This document shows, piece by piece, positions 24,191 to 33,853 of a stretch of DNA of 64,000 bases; position 1 is the first letter of the stretch; the number at the start of each line of letters is the position of its first letter. The position numbers were made by a program, and so were the translations under genes. The stretch covers positions 1 through 64,000 of the forward strand of contig CAJHQP010002223.1 in the NCBI GenBank assembly GCA_905132765.1. Direction: 5' to 3'. The stretch is from Moricandia arvensis. Its lineage: Eukaryota > Streptophyta > Magnoliopsida > Brassicales > Brassicaceae. The notes below the pieces were generated by a model. It was not told the origin of the DNA, made no database searches, and saw only the letters and a list, made by a program, of their open reading frames with translations.

Positions 24191-24281
24191 ATTTTAGTTT
24201 CCCGCTAAAAATATTTTAGTTTCCCGCTAAATTTATTTTAGTTTCCCGCTAAATTTATTGTAGTTTCCCGCTAAATTTATT
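24191..24281. repeat. Tandem repeat TTTTAGTTTCCCGCTAAATT, four units
   Basis: Four consecutive units of about 21-22 bp share the core AGTTTCCCGCTAAA. TTTCCCGC is an E2F-site-like octamer, so E2F binding is possible, but that is inference from sequence only. Confidence 0.85.
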
Positions 24282-24429
24282 GAAGTCTTCTGGACGACTT
24301 ACAAATAAGTCGTCTAAGAAAAAGAGTCTTCTAGACGACTTACAAGTAAGTCATCTAAGAAAAAGAGTCTTCTGGACGACTTACTTGTAAGTCTTCTGAA
24401 TCGAAAAATATTTAACCTAATTGGAATTT

Positions 24430-24925
24430 TTGTCTCCCTATATAAAGGAAAATTTACACATTCTCTCTCCTCCTCTCAAATGTCTGCAACAAAAATGTAT
24501 TGTTCCTCATTCTAAAACTCTACAACCTCTCTCTAATCTCTTTGAACTTATAAACACCAAACTTTATATCAATTTATTATTTTTGTTCATGTCTTTCTCA
24601 CTAATCTATCTTGTTTTTGCAGGTGTTTCATCACACGGTTTTCATCTTCCACTCATATAAAGGTAGATCTATTAATTTTAGATATGTATTTTTATGTGTT
24701 CTAAAGGTAAATCTATCTAATATTCCACTCATTTTCTCAATTTTTAAACAATTTGAACATTTTTGGATATGCAGGTTTTTCAGATCTGGAAGACTTCCAA
24801 GAAATCTTCTAGACGAATTACAATTAACTCGTCTGGTTATTCTTCTCGCTAGAAGACTTCTTGACGGAGTCTTCTTCCATATCAAGTGGAGTTCAAGCTT
24901 GTCTTTGTATAGGAATGATCTATAA
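24430..24925 (+). promoter_or_regulatory. Putative promoter and transcribed leader of the nested MULE
   Basis: CCCTATATAAAGG near 24437 is a good TATA box. It is followed by CT-rich leader sequence and a plausible intron (acceptor TTTTTGCAG at about 24623, donor AAAG/GTAGAT at about 24661). The short open frames here (79 and 104 codons) have no recognisable domain and are probably not proteins. A transcript from here would run towards the palindrome array. Confidence 0.4.
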
Positions 24926-25387
24926 TAGTTTTGTTTGTGGTTTGTTTTGTGATTTGCATGTGTACTCCTTTAGTTGTGATTTTTTTTTGTAAATTTGAAG
25001 AGATATTGATGAAAACTTTTGGTAAATATGTTCATGTTCATGTGTACTCCTTTAGTTGCCAAAAACATGACATAATTGAAGTTATTGATAAAAATTCAAT
25101 AGCAAAACACAATAACACAAATTTAGTACAACTAAGAGAGAAGAATTCTCAAGAAAACTTAGTCAAATTCACAAAAGATAAAACATTACATAAGTTCAAA
25201 GATAGAACACTTTCATTAGAAGTCTTATAACCTATTGTACTTAAAAAATATCTAAGGTACATTGAATGCAATCTTTCAAAAACCATTCTCCATACATTGC
25301 CTGTAACTTACGCAACATCTGCAAAAAAAATTAAAATAAAATACATAGGTAAACATAGAGAAAATGAAAGTTTACTAAACATTGACG
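24926..25387. other. Nested MULE interior, unassigned
   Basis: AT-rich sequence with an open frame at 24931-25230 of no recognised family. Nothing else is seen. Confidence 0.4.
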
Positions 25388-25545
25388 CAGATGACTTACT
25401 AGTAAGTCGTCTGGAAGACTTACTAGTAAGTCGTCTGGAAGACATAGACGACTTACTAGTAAGTCGTCTGGAAGACATAGACGACTTACTAGTAAGTAGT
25501 CTGGAAGACATAGACGACTTACTAGTAAGTCGTCCAAACAAGTCA
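25388..25545. repeat. 33-bp tandem repeat containing a palindrome
   Basis: Unit GACATAGACGACTTACTAG plus TAAGTCGTCTGGAA repeats about four times, including a shortened first unit. Each unit contains a palindrome made of AGACGACTTACT and its reverse complement. The apparent repeats in translation (DDLLVSRLED) are a by-product. Confidence 0.9.
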
Positions 25546-25566
25546 TTTTTGCAATTGACTTTAAAA

Positions 25567-26265
25567 TGGGACGACTTACTTGTAAGTCGTCCAGATTTGT
25601 TTGTTAAGGAAAAAATTTTAGATGACTTACAAGTAAGTCGTCCAGGATAAACAGGTTAGTTTTGCATTTGACCGAGTTGTGTCAGATATTTGACTTTTCT
25701 TGGACGACCTACCAGTAAGTCGTCTCTAGGAAATCAAAAATTTCAATATTATGTTAAGGCTAGATGACTTATATGTACGTCGTCTCAGGTTATTTTGCAA
25801 TTCGAAAATAAAACTTAAATATTTAATTTTTCCCAAACGACTTAGTTGAAAGTCTTCTAGGTAGAAGACTTACTTGAAAGTCGTCTAGGTAGAAGACTTA
25901 CTTGAAAGTCGTCCGAGATAAACAATGTTTGACCAGAATCTCAGAAAAAGATCTGGACGACTTTGCTTATCCTGGACGACTTTCAAGTAGGTCGTCTGAC
26001 TGGACGACTTACAAGTAAGTCGTCTGGGAAAAATTAAATATTTAAGTTTTATTTTCCAATTGCAAAAGTAACCTGAAAAGACTTACGGGTAAGTCGTCTA
26101 GCTTTAATAAAATATTTGAATTTTTGTTTTCCCAGAGACGACTTACTAGTACGTCATCTAAAAAAAGTCAAATATCTGACACAATTAGGTCAAATGCAAA
26201 ACTAACCCGTTTATCCTAGACGACTTAACAAACAAATCTGGACGACTTATAAGTAAGTCGTCTGG
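25567..26265. repeat. Long inverted repeat, arms about 280 bp
   Basis: The left arm (about 25567-25860) and the right arm (about 25998-26265) are reverse complements with scattered mismatches. Shared blocks include CAGATTTGTTTGTTAAG, GGTTAGTTTTGCATTTGACC, GTGTCAGATATTTGAC and AAATAAAACTTAAATATTTA. The spacer of about 135 bp itself holds more palindromes. RNA from this stretch would form a long hairpin. Confidence 0.85.
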
Positions 26266-26906
26266 TAAGTCTTCTACATCCAGACGACTTACAAGTAAGT
26301 CTTCTACATCCAGACGACTTATAGTAAGTCTTCTGTTTGCTTAGAAGACTTACCAGTAAGTCTTCTACAGCCAGACGACTTACGGGTAAGTCTTCCATGC
26401 GAACAAATCTGGAAAAAAATTCAATTTCATACCTTTAACTAGTGAGATGACTTTCTCAGCACACATAGTCTTCTCCAACCACCCAGAACCTCAAATGAAA
26501 GTAACCCACGAAGAATAGTATACTTGAATGGCTCTACCAAACATAAAAAAAATTAGAATCAAAAGCTTGAGTTTTTTGGATGAATATGGAGACAAAGTGA
26601 AAAAGATGTTGTTTTTAGTTCATAACAACTAAGAAAGAGATAGTGTCAATAATTTTTAAGTGCATTAAGAGCTTCAAATTGGCTATTCATGGTGGTTGGG
26701 GTATTGATGGCAATGCCAATCTTGTAAATACTTGAAGATGATGAGGTTGAGAGAGTAAAAGAACTATTTTCCAAAAAAAACAAAAGACAATTTAATGGCA
26801 TTTTCGTAAATAATGTGAACATATGGGGTAAGACAAAAGAAAAGATAAAAAAAGAGGTTAGTTTTGTGTTTGACTTTAAGTTTTAAGTCAATTTTGCAAA
26901 ACTCCC
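26266..26906. other. Right part of the nested MULE
   Basis: More imperfect palindromes continue to about 26400 (CCAGACGACTTACAAGTAAG). The remaining 500 bp is AT-rich and ends in the right terminal repeat. No gene is seen. Confidence 0.5.
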
Positions 26907-26915
26907 TTACAAAAA

Positions 26916-27621
26916 ATGCATTAGTATTATGAAAAGTCACTTATAACCCATTATAAAACTCAATTATATGATATTATAAGGGTTTATCAAATATTATAAA
27001 ATAACTAATAAGATTCTATGTAACAAAAATAAACAATTAGTAAATGCTTATAAATTTATAAGAATTTAACCAAAACTTATAAAACTTGCCTTTTCTTTAC
27101 TAAAATAATAATATGTAAAGACCAATATTAGAAAACTCTTTATGCATAACGAGAATGTGATGTGGTCTAGTGGTAAGTTGAGAGGCCTTAAGCCTTCAGT
27201 TTCATCTAAAATCGGATTCAAGTCGAGATTCATACAGTTATTGTGTTTTTTTTTATCGATTAACAAAGGTAGGACAAAACCGTAATTTCAGTTTTCATCT
27301 TCTTCCCATGATTGTCACACGGTTATTTATCTGGTTCGTAAATATAACCCCTTATAAATCTCAGATATTATAATAGCTTATAGAGTGTTACAAAAATAGT
27401 GATAAGAAAATAATGTATTAGAATTTATAACAGAATTAATGTATTATATTTTCATATTGTAATGTATAACGATTTATAAAAAAAAATGCATTGGAACTAT
27501 GAAAAAACACTTATAACCCATTATAAAACTCAGTTATATGATATTTTAAGGGTTTAAAAATGTTATAAAGTGAGTAATAAGAGTTTATGAAACAAAAAAT
27601 AATAATTAGTAAATGCTTATA
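26916..27621. repeat. Second half of split tandem unit and a second unit
   Basis: 26916-27060 continues the unit interrupted by the nested MULE. 27320-27640 is a second, uninterrupted unit. Without the MULE each unit is roughly 330 bp (TGCATTRGTA...CACTTATAACCCATTATAAAACTCA). Confidence 0.7.
27122..27258 (+). mobile_element. tRNA-derived SINE fragment
   Basis: GTGGTCTAGTGGTAAGTTGAG resembles a Pol III A box region and CGGATTCAAGTCGAG a B box, with a T-rich end. It lacks a tRNA acceptor stem. No TSD could be assigned. Confidence 0.55.
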
Positions 27622-27639
27622 AATTTACAAGTATTAAAC

Positions 27640-28910
27640 CAAAGTCACATAACAACATGTAGAATGTGATATTTTTTTTATCAAAATAGAAGGTGATACA
27701 TAAGTTGATAACGGTGGTAAAGGAAGTGAAACCTAAAAAAAATGAAGGAAGCTTATGTATACAGTTTCATAAATTAATAATCTTTTTAAATATTTAATAT
27801 AGTTAAAAATTTTCTTATCGTCTTATCAAAATTGAAGGATAAAGAAGTAAATGAAAATTCATCCAAAGAGCATGTGCAAGTTCAAAAGAAGAAACAAGGA
27901 AAAGAAAGAATGCAAGAAATATATAAAATCCGTTTATAATGGGTTATAAAATTACTTCCAAGTATCAGTTTGTAATTTATAGACCCTTGTAAATCTATTA
28001 TTGTTTTTTTTGAAAATATGGTCAGATAGTTGAATAAGTAAATGAAGATGCATCGAAAGTGTGCGTGCAAGTTAAAAAGATAAAACTGCAAGTTAAAAAG
28101 AACAAACCAGTAAGAGAAAGAAGGTAAGAATTATTTAAAATCTATTTACAATGGTTTATAACATGCTCTTTCAAATTTCATAGAGTATGTCCAAAGGAAA
28201 AAAATGCTTGTTTACAAGTTCATAATGAATGTATGAATATGACTGTGTTTTGGGTTTTGTTTGAGTGAAGGAAAATGTTAACGAGATATAAAACTATTAG
28301 TATCTAAATTTGTAAACCTTTGTAAATATGTTATTGCTTTTTGTTAAATAGGGGAACACAAAAGAGGGAAGAAAAACAACATGTAAAAGATGATACATAA
28401 GTTAATGACGGCGGTAATGAAGATGAAACTTCAAAAACCAATAACGTAAACTAATTTATAAATATTTATAAATTAATAAAAAAAAAATTTTAATATAATT
28501 TGTTAACTTTTTACTGTATAATTAAAAATGAAGGATGTAGATACATCAGAAGAGTATGTGCAAGTTAAACAGAACAAATGTAGAAGAGGAAATAAGGTAA
28601 TAATTATTTAAAATCTGTTTATAATGGGTTATAAAATGCGAACACATTTTATAGCCCTCCGCCCAAATACCTTTTCTTATTTTCTTTATTGTTTTGCTTA
28701 AACAGAGAGTTTACACTCGAACCTCTAAGTCAAGAAAACAAAAGAAACAATCTGTGAAAGATTCAGTTGATGTTGGTGATTGAAAATGTAATAAAAGATT
28801 TGAACCTGAATGGGTGAAGGAAAAGACAACAACAAAGTCACGTAGAAACATGATGGATATGAAGAATTGGAGATCATTCAGTTTTAGTGTTTTTAACTAA
28901 TATAAGTGTC
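27640..28910 (+). pseudogene. Decayed exon series with repeated short exons, MULE interior
   Basis: Three exon-like units recur with similar flanks, near 27830-27920, 28030-28130 and 28530-28605. Each reads like VNEDAS..CVQVKK.K and is followed by a GTAAGAATTATTTAAAATC-type donor and intron. A last unit near 28707-28900 encodes RVYTRTSKSRKQKKQ...EPEWVKEK and ends in a stop. Internal stops interrupt it. The protein is basic and low in complexity, and no family is recognised. It may be a third gene of the MULE or a duplicated 3' part of the DUF1985 gene. Confidence 0.4.
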
Positions 28911-29701
28911 CCCCCCCCTTTCCCTTTTGTTTAACTGTTTTCTTTGGTTTGGTTGTTGTCTTCGATAAGAAACATATTTTGGTTTGTACCTTAATTTTTC
29001 GGCAAGTAAAAAAAATTGGGTTTTATTCATTCTGGTAAGCTAAGATATCAAATATATAAGAATGTAAAAACTGTGAAATTTATTTGAACACTACTTTTAA
29101 AGGGCTTTATAAAAAGTAGTTGATTATTGTAACCGTACATTAATTATACTTGCAAGTTATGTATCAAATATTTTATAAAACACCTGTAAACTTTGTAAAC
29201 CATTATAAAATGATAAAAAGTAATAATAAAATGTTCAAAAGTTAGGATATTGTCTGGGATTTCATATTTTAATTGTTATAACCTCAAATAAAATGATCAA
29301 ATAAACATCAGTTTTATACTAGTCTTGTGATTAAATTGGCACTACACATCTACTCTTGTTGTGTCCTTGATGTCTACATCTGCTATATGTGTATGATTTG
29401 ATTTTGGACTGATGTTTTCCATACTCTCACGAACTTGTTATCTTCTTTTTCTTCCTCCCGCCACTAGAAAAGTGAGTAGATGGGGTGCTACAAACAAAAG
29501 AAGCTACATGAGAAGGAATATCTCAATATGCTTTATCACCAACATGATTTATATTTTTTGAATATGCTAGTGTAAACCTAATAAAAAATAAATAGAATTA
29601 GATAAAGCTACAATCAAAAATGAAAGATGCAAAATAAGTGTTTTAGAAAAATGTTTATAAGACCTTATAAACATGAAGAAACGTCACAAATACCAAAATA
29701 A
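28911..29701. other. Spacer between convergent MULE genes
   Basis: AT-rich, with several copies of the TTATAA-type motif (for example around 29110 and 29170). On the minus strand 29340-29600 may hold the extreme 3' end of mudrA (Lys-rich), but it is not clearly coding. Confidence 0.4.
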
Positions 29702-32688
29702 TTATTGACAAAACGCACCTTTCATTATAAAAAAGTCATTAACAAAATCGTTTTCATGCTGACCTCCAGCTTTTGTAGAGGCAATAACATGAGCACAAGA
29801 AAACTTTTCAATATCAAAAACAAAGCATGAGCAATGTCTTGTGTCAAAACTAATCACTTCAATTCGTTTATCTCCCTTGAATTTAAACTTAAAATAATAG
29901 ATTCTAGAAACTTCCATCCATCGGGATTTATCATCATAAAACTCCTTCATCTTTATTCCCACTTCTGAGGTGACATGGTGATTATTACGAAGCCCTTTCT
30001 AACGGCGTTCAGCGAACCATTTACTGATAATCATCCTAATAATGTCAAAAGACATACTCTTGGATATGCACGACTAAGTTTTAGCATAGAATCAATAGAT
30101 TCAACCAAATTTGATGTCATGATGTTGTAGCGATTAGCAGGAGCATAAGCTCGTGACCACTTTTGGATGTCAGCATCAACAAGATAACCTGCTAGTTCCA
30201 TGTCAGCTTCTAGATCTCAAAGAACAATTCGTTAAAATTCTCTTTTGTGTAAGCATAAGCAATCTCCACAACCAATTTAATAAGTCATGAACTTTTATAA
30301 TGAAGTTGCAGATTCTTCTCAAAGTGAAAGATGCAAATTCCATGGTTAGCAAGTGGATAATATAATAAAGAGCATTTTCAATAGAGGTTGAACGATCAGA
30401 GAAAAAAAGAACTAATTCCTCTTCATCAGGAATGATGGCTTTCAGACATGTCATAAACTAACTCCGTGAGTCTTGATTCTCAGAATCCACAACAGCAAAA
30501 AAATAGGGTACAAGTGATAATTACTATCTTGTGTTGTGACAGCAAGTATAGCTCATTTATACTTTGATGATAGATTGGCGCCATCAATGAAAAGTACTTT
30601 CTTCATCAACTTAAATCCTATGATAGGTGGACCAAATGACAAAAATTCATACTTGAATTTCCCACAGAATCAACTTTAATATAAGTGACAGAACTATGGT
30701 TCTTTTCCTTTACCATGTAAAACAATTGGGAAAAGCTTCATAACTGTCATCAAGAATGCCCCTAGCCAGAGATTGGGCGTGTTTTTGAGACCTCCAAGCT
30801 TTTGAATATGAAAGAACAACATCATGATCTTTTCAAGATTTCTTTATGATCTGTTTTGGTCTCAGTCCAATCTTTCCTCTTCGTAATTATGATGACCATA
30901 CTTCCCAACAGTTTTACAGAAGCTTGCCGATATGAAACATTCTGCAGAGAGTGTCTTATGTATGTTTAGATACATACGGTAAACCAACAAAATTTTAAGA
31001 TCCTTTAACTGACTTTGCATGAAAGCTCCAGCTACATCTACACAACTAAATATATAGTGTGATCTATAAGAGTATAATGTGTGGAATTCAAAGTTTTGCT
31101 TAATTGCAAGCAGTTTCAACTATGTGCCCATCTCTTTTTTATCTGTGAAAAACTTCCCACAAAACAAACCATCATCATGGGGTTTTGTAGAACTAACTGG
31201 AGATAAAAATTTTGAATACGAATGTGAATCTTCTCCCATATTTTCTTAACCACACCTACTAGAAAATGATGAAAGTTTTGAGTTTTCATATCTATATACA
31301 ACAGCTCCTCTCTAAGACAAAAAAATGAAATATTTTTATTAAAAAAAGTTTAAAAATTTACAAGCAACTTACTAATTACATGATATAATTTAATTTACAA
31401 ACCTTGTTGCCAACAAGATTATTTGAAGGACATATAATAGTATTGTTTATATGAATATGTTCTAAAGCACCAACTTCGTCAACTCTTTAAATGTTGTTCA
31501 GTTCATTGTGAGTTTCTCTTTGCAACATTAATCATGGAGTTATTTACCAAAAGTTGAAATATGTTCCAAATGAATTTTTGATACTTTTTTAAAATATAAA
31601 CATTAAGTAAATATTTCTGAAAAAAATACCTCGACAACATTAGGCAAAACTTGGTTAGTAGAAGTTTCATCATGTGTCATAATAGTGTTTGACAAAATCA
31701 ACGGTGATGGTATTCTCTGAAACACAAAAAATGAAGTAATTAAGTATTATAACATTATTTATAAGTTTTTGTAAATGTAAAAGTTGTAATATATATCTCA
31801 AGAATATTACTACTTCCAGGAATAGGCAAATCTTGTGTACTAGAAACTTTATCTCGAGGTTCTATGACGTTGGACACAATTAATAATGATCTTAGTCTTG
31901 CTATCGACAACATAAAAGCATGATTATAATAAGCTTATACAATTATTTTATAAGTCTTTATAAGTGTAAACGCTGTATAAAATCTCAAGGGTATGAATGA
32001 ATAAGTTTTTTACGATTACTTTATAAATTCATAAAAATGTAAAATTGTAATAAATACTTCAAGGATTTTGCTATATCCAGCAATGAAAAAGCCTTGAATA
32101 CTCGAAACTTCATCTCGTGTCTGAACCATGTTTGACACAATCAATGGTGATCTATGCATTTCTGTTTGCAACATAAAAGTATGAACCCAATAATTCATAT
32201 ACTATAATTTTATAAGTCCTTATAAAAATGTAAAATGAGTTCTAAAATAGCTAAAGAACATTACTACAAGCAATCTTGTTTGGCACAATCAAATGGAGTG
32301 TGTACATATCTTTCTACAACATAAAAACAATAAACTAGTAATTGTGGCAAAGTTAATAATAAGGCCTTATAAAAAAGGTGACCAAAAAAATTACCTCATA
32401 AATTGTTACACAAAGCTGAAGAAGTCATCCACTATCTTTATGTTTGCTCATAGATGAGGCCACTTGGCGATCATTCCTAATAAAAACTCGAAAAACCTCT
32501 TTTGTACAAAAGATAAACTTTGATGGTGAAGCATTGCTAAGCTTTATAGTGCCATTTGTTGCAAAATCTTCTAGAATTGCTGCAATCAACTCTTTGTAGG
32601 ATATATCTTCAGAAATAACACTAATCGAACATCCTCTTTCTTCATGAACAATGAAATCATAGTGATCTCTAATCATTAATTTCCCCAC
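29702..32688 (-). pseudogene. mudrA-like MULE transposase, degraded but with DDE residues visible
   Basis: The order on the minus strand follows MULE transposases. The N-terminal block (32425-32688) is MGKLMIRDHYDFIV...FIRNDRQV. Short repeated exons occupy about 31400-32310. The MuDR DNA-binding domain (31300-30862) includes LLAIKQNFEFHTLYS. The DDE core has IDGANLSSKYK (D codon 30583-30585), FFSDRSTSIENA (D codon 30395-30397) and NLVESIDSMLK (E codon 30100-30102). A SWIM zinc finger, CSCFVFDIEKFSCAHVIA, lies near 29800-29850. The catalytic acids survive, but several stops and frameshifts, for example after KYK and around 30470 and 31000, break the frame. It is convergent with the DUF1985/Ulp1 gene. 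No active transposase can be made from it. Confidence 0.82.
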
Positions 32689-33850
32689 AAATAAAACAAA
32701 TTACATGTATTATGACATGGATCATGAAAGATAAACAATATATATTCAAACATCAAAACCTAAAGAAATAGTATGAGTGTAACTGAAATGCATTTTTTTG
32801 GAATAAAAACTCTTTGAATGCTTAATTCATGTGCATTCCAAAATTGTTCACCAGTTACAATGAAAAAATGGAAAGGGTATTCCATTTCATTCCACAACAT
32901 TCCATATTATTCCAGAGAAAAAATTAACTTTCATTTAAAAAATCTTCCAAATCAAAAATCTTTTGGAACAAGTTGAATGATGATTCCATTCCATTAAATT
33001 CCATAAATAATAATTCCTACCATTCCATGTATTCCTTTTATTTGTCACCAGTTACACCTTATGTCTTTCTACAATATGATATTACAAGGGCTTATAAATA
33101 TCAGAGAGTATAGTTTCAACATAGAAATTTCGTCAACCTCACATAAACAGATCATGATCGAACAAATTCAACATAAAATTGATTAAACAAATCGTTTTCA
33201 GAAAAGCAAAAGTGAAAGACAAAATATCACCTTCTTCGATGCTTCCTTCTAAAAATATCTCAACACCTTTGCCAATCTTCTTCCATTGTTCGTCGAATCG
33301 CGAATTGATCTCCCATATAGCAAGTTCGCTAGAGATATAAGTTAGCAAATAGCACAATCGATCTTCTTCCTCTTTTCGCCGGTGATTTCGTCTAGAGAAA
33401 GCCGGAGAGCAAAATCGATGTTCTTCCTCTGTTCGCTGGTGATTTCAAAACCGACGATGATTTGGAGAAGAAAGAGATATATAGGTTAGCAAGGTTAACA
33501 GGATCTTTTTCGCTTAATAAATTTTAGGGTAAAAGTAACTAAATATTTAAGAAGGTATTTTGGAAAGAATACATCCAAAAAGTGCTAGTTTTAGAAGAAA
33601 GACTATATGCAATTAATAGAGAAAAAACTTATATAAGATCTTTAAGATGGTGTAAATGGTATAGTTAGACGTGGATATTAGTTTATTCAAACGTAAATCT
33701 TCGTAAAACTGTAGGCTATAGAATTGTATGTAATATTATGTTAGTTTATAATACAATATCAACCGATGTTAAAAAAATATATATATGATTATTTCGTTGG
33801 TATCATTTCAAAAAAAAGAATATATATTATTTTGCTGGTACCATTGGGGT
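32689..33850 (-). other. mudrA 5' flank and right MULE end
   Basis: It matches 4423-5590. It includes a likely untranslated first exon (33225-33470) and the end-associated repeat (33600-33820). GGAATG/CATTCC-rich low-complexity sequence lies around 32790-33030. Confidence 0.55.
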
Positions 33851-33853
33851 TAG

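Larger units (their letters stand above)
23566..26906. mobile_element. Nested non-autonomous MULE, 3341 bp, palindrome-rich
   Basis: Perfect 9-bp TSDs TTACAAAAA lie at 23557-23565 and 26907-26915. The ends are imperfect inverted repeats: GGGAAAATTGCCAAATATGA at the left, GGGAGTTTTGCAAAATTGAC as the complement of the right, both followed by CTCAAAACTT/CTTAAAACTT. An unoccupied relative of the target lies at 27465-27500. There is no transposase. The interior holds a TATA-containing transcription-unit-like stretch, a 20-bp tandem repeat, dozens of AGACGACTTAC/GTAAGTCGTCT palindromes and a long inverted repeat. Confidence 0.88.
18960..33620. mobile_element. Large MULE (VANDAL/Kaonashi-like): DUF1985-Ulp1 gene plus mudrA gene
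   Basis: The inferred element spans a plus-strand DUF1985/Ulp1-like pseudogene (19250-23180), a repeat-rich middle and a convergent minus-strand mudrA pseudogene (29702-32688). This gene pair is known from VANDAL- and Kaonashi-type MULEs of Brassicaceae, which often lack long TIRs. The left end is taken at GGGAGATTTGCAATTATACC. The right end near 33600-33620 is approximate; weak inverted similarity exists between subterminal regions (near 19020-19080 and 33520-33590). No TSD could be fixed. A 3.34-kb MULE is nested at 23566-26906. Confidence 0.6.

Noticed and set aside
25297..25650. 117-codon frame with DDLLVSRLED repeats as a protein
   Set aside because: It is the translation of the 33-bp DNA palindrome repeat; the opposite strand is equally open because the repeat is a palindrome.
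25388..26400. CRISPR-like array of repeats and spacers
   Set aside because: Plant nuclear DNA; units are irregular palindromes inside a MULE with TSD, with no uniform spacers or cas genes.
27150..27230. tRNA gene
   Set aside because: A and B boxes are present, but no cloverleaf or acceptor stem can be folded; better read as a SINE.
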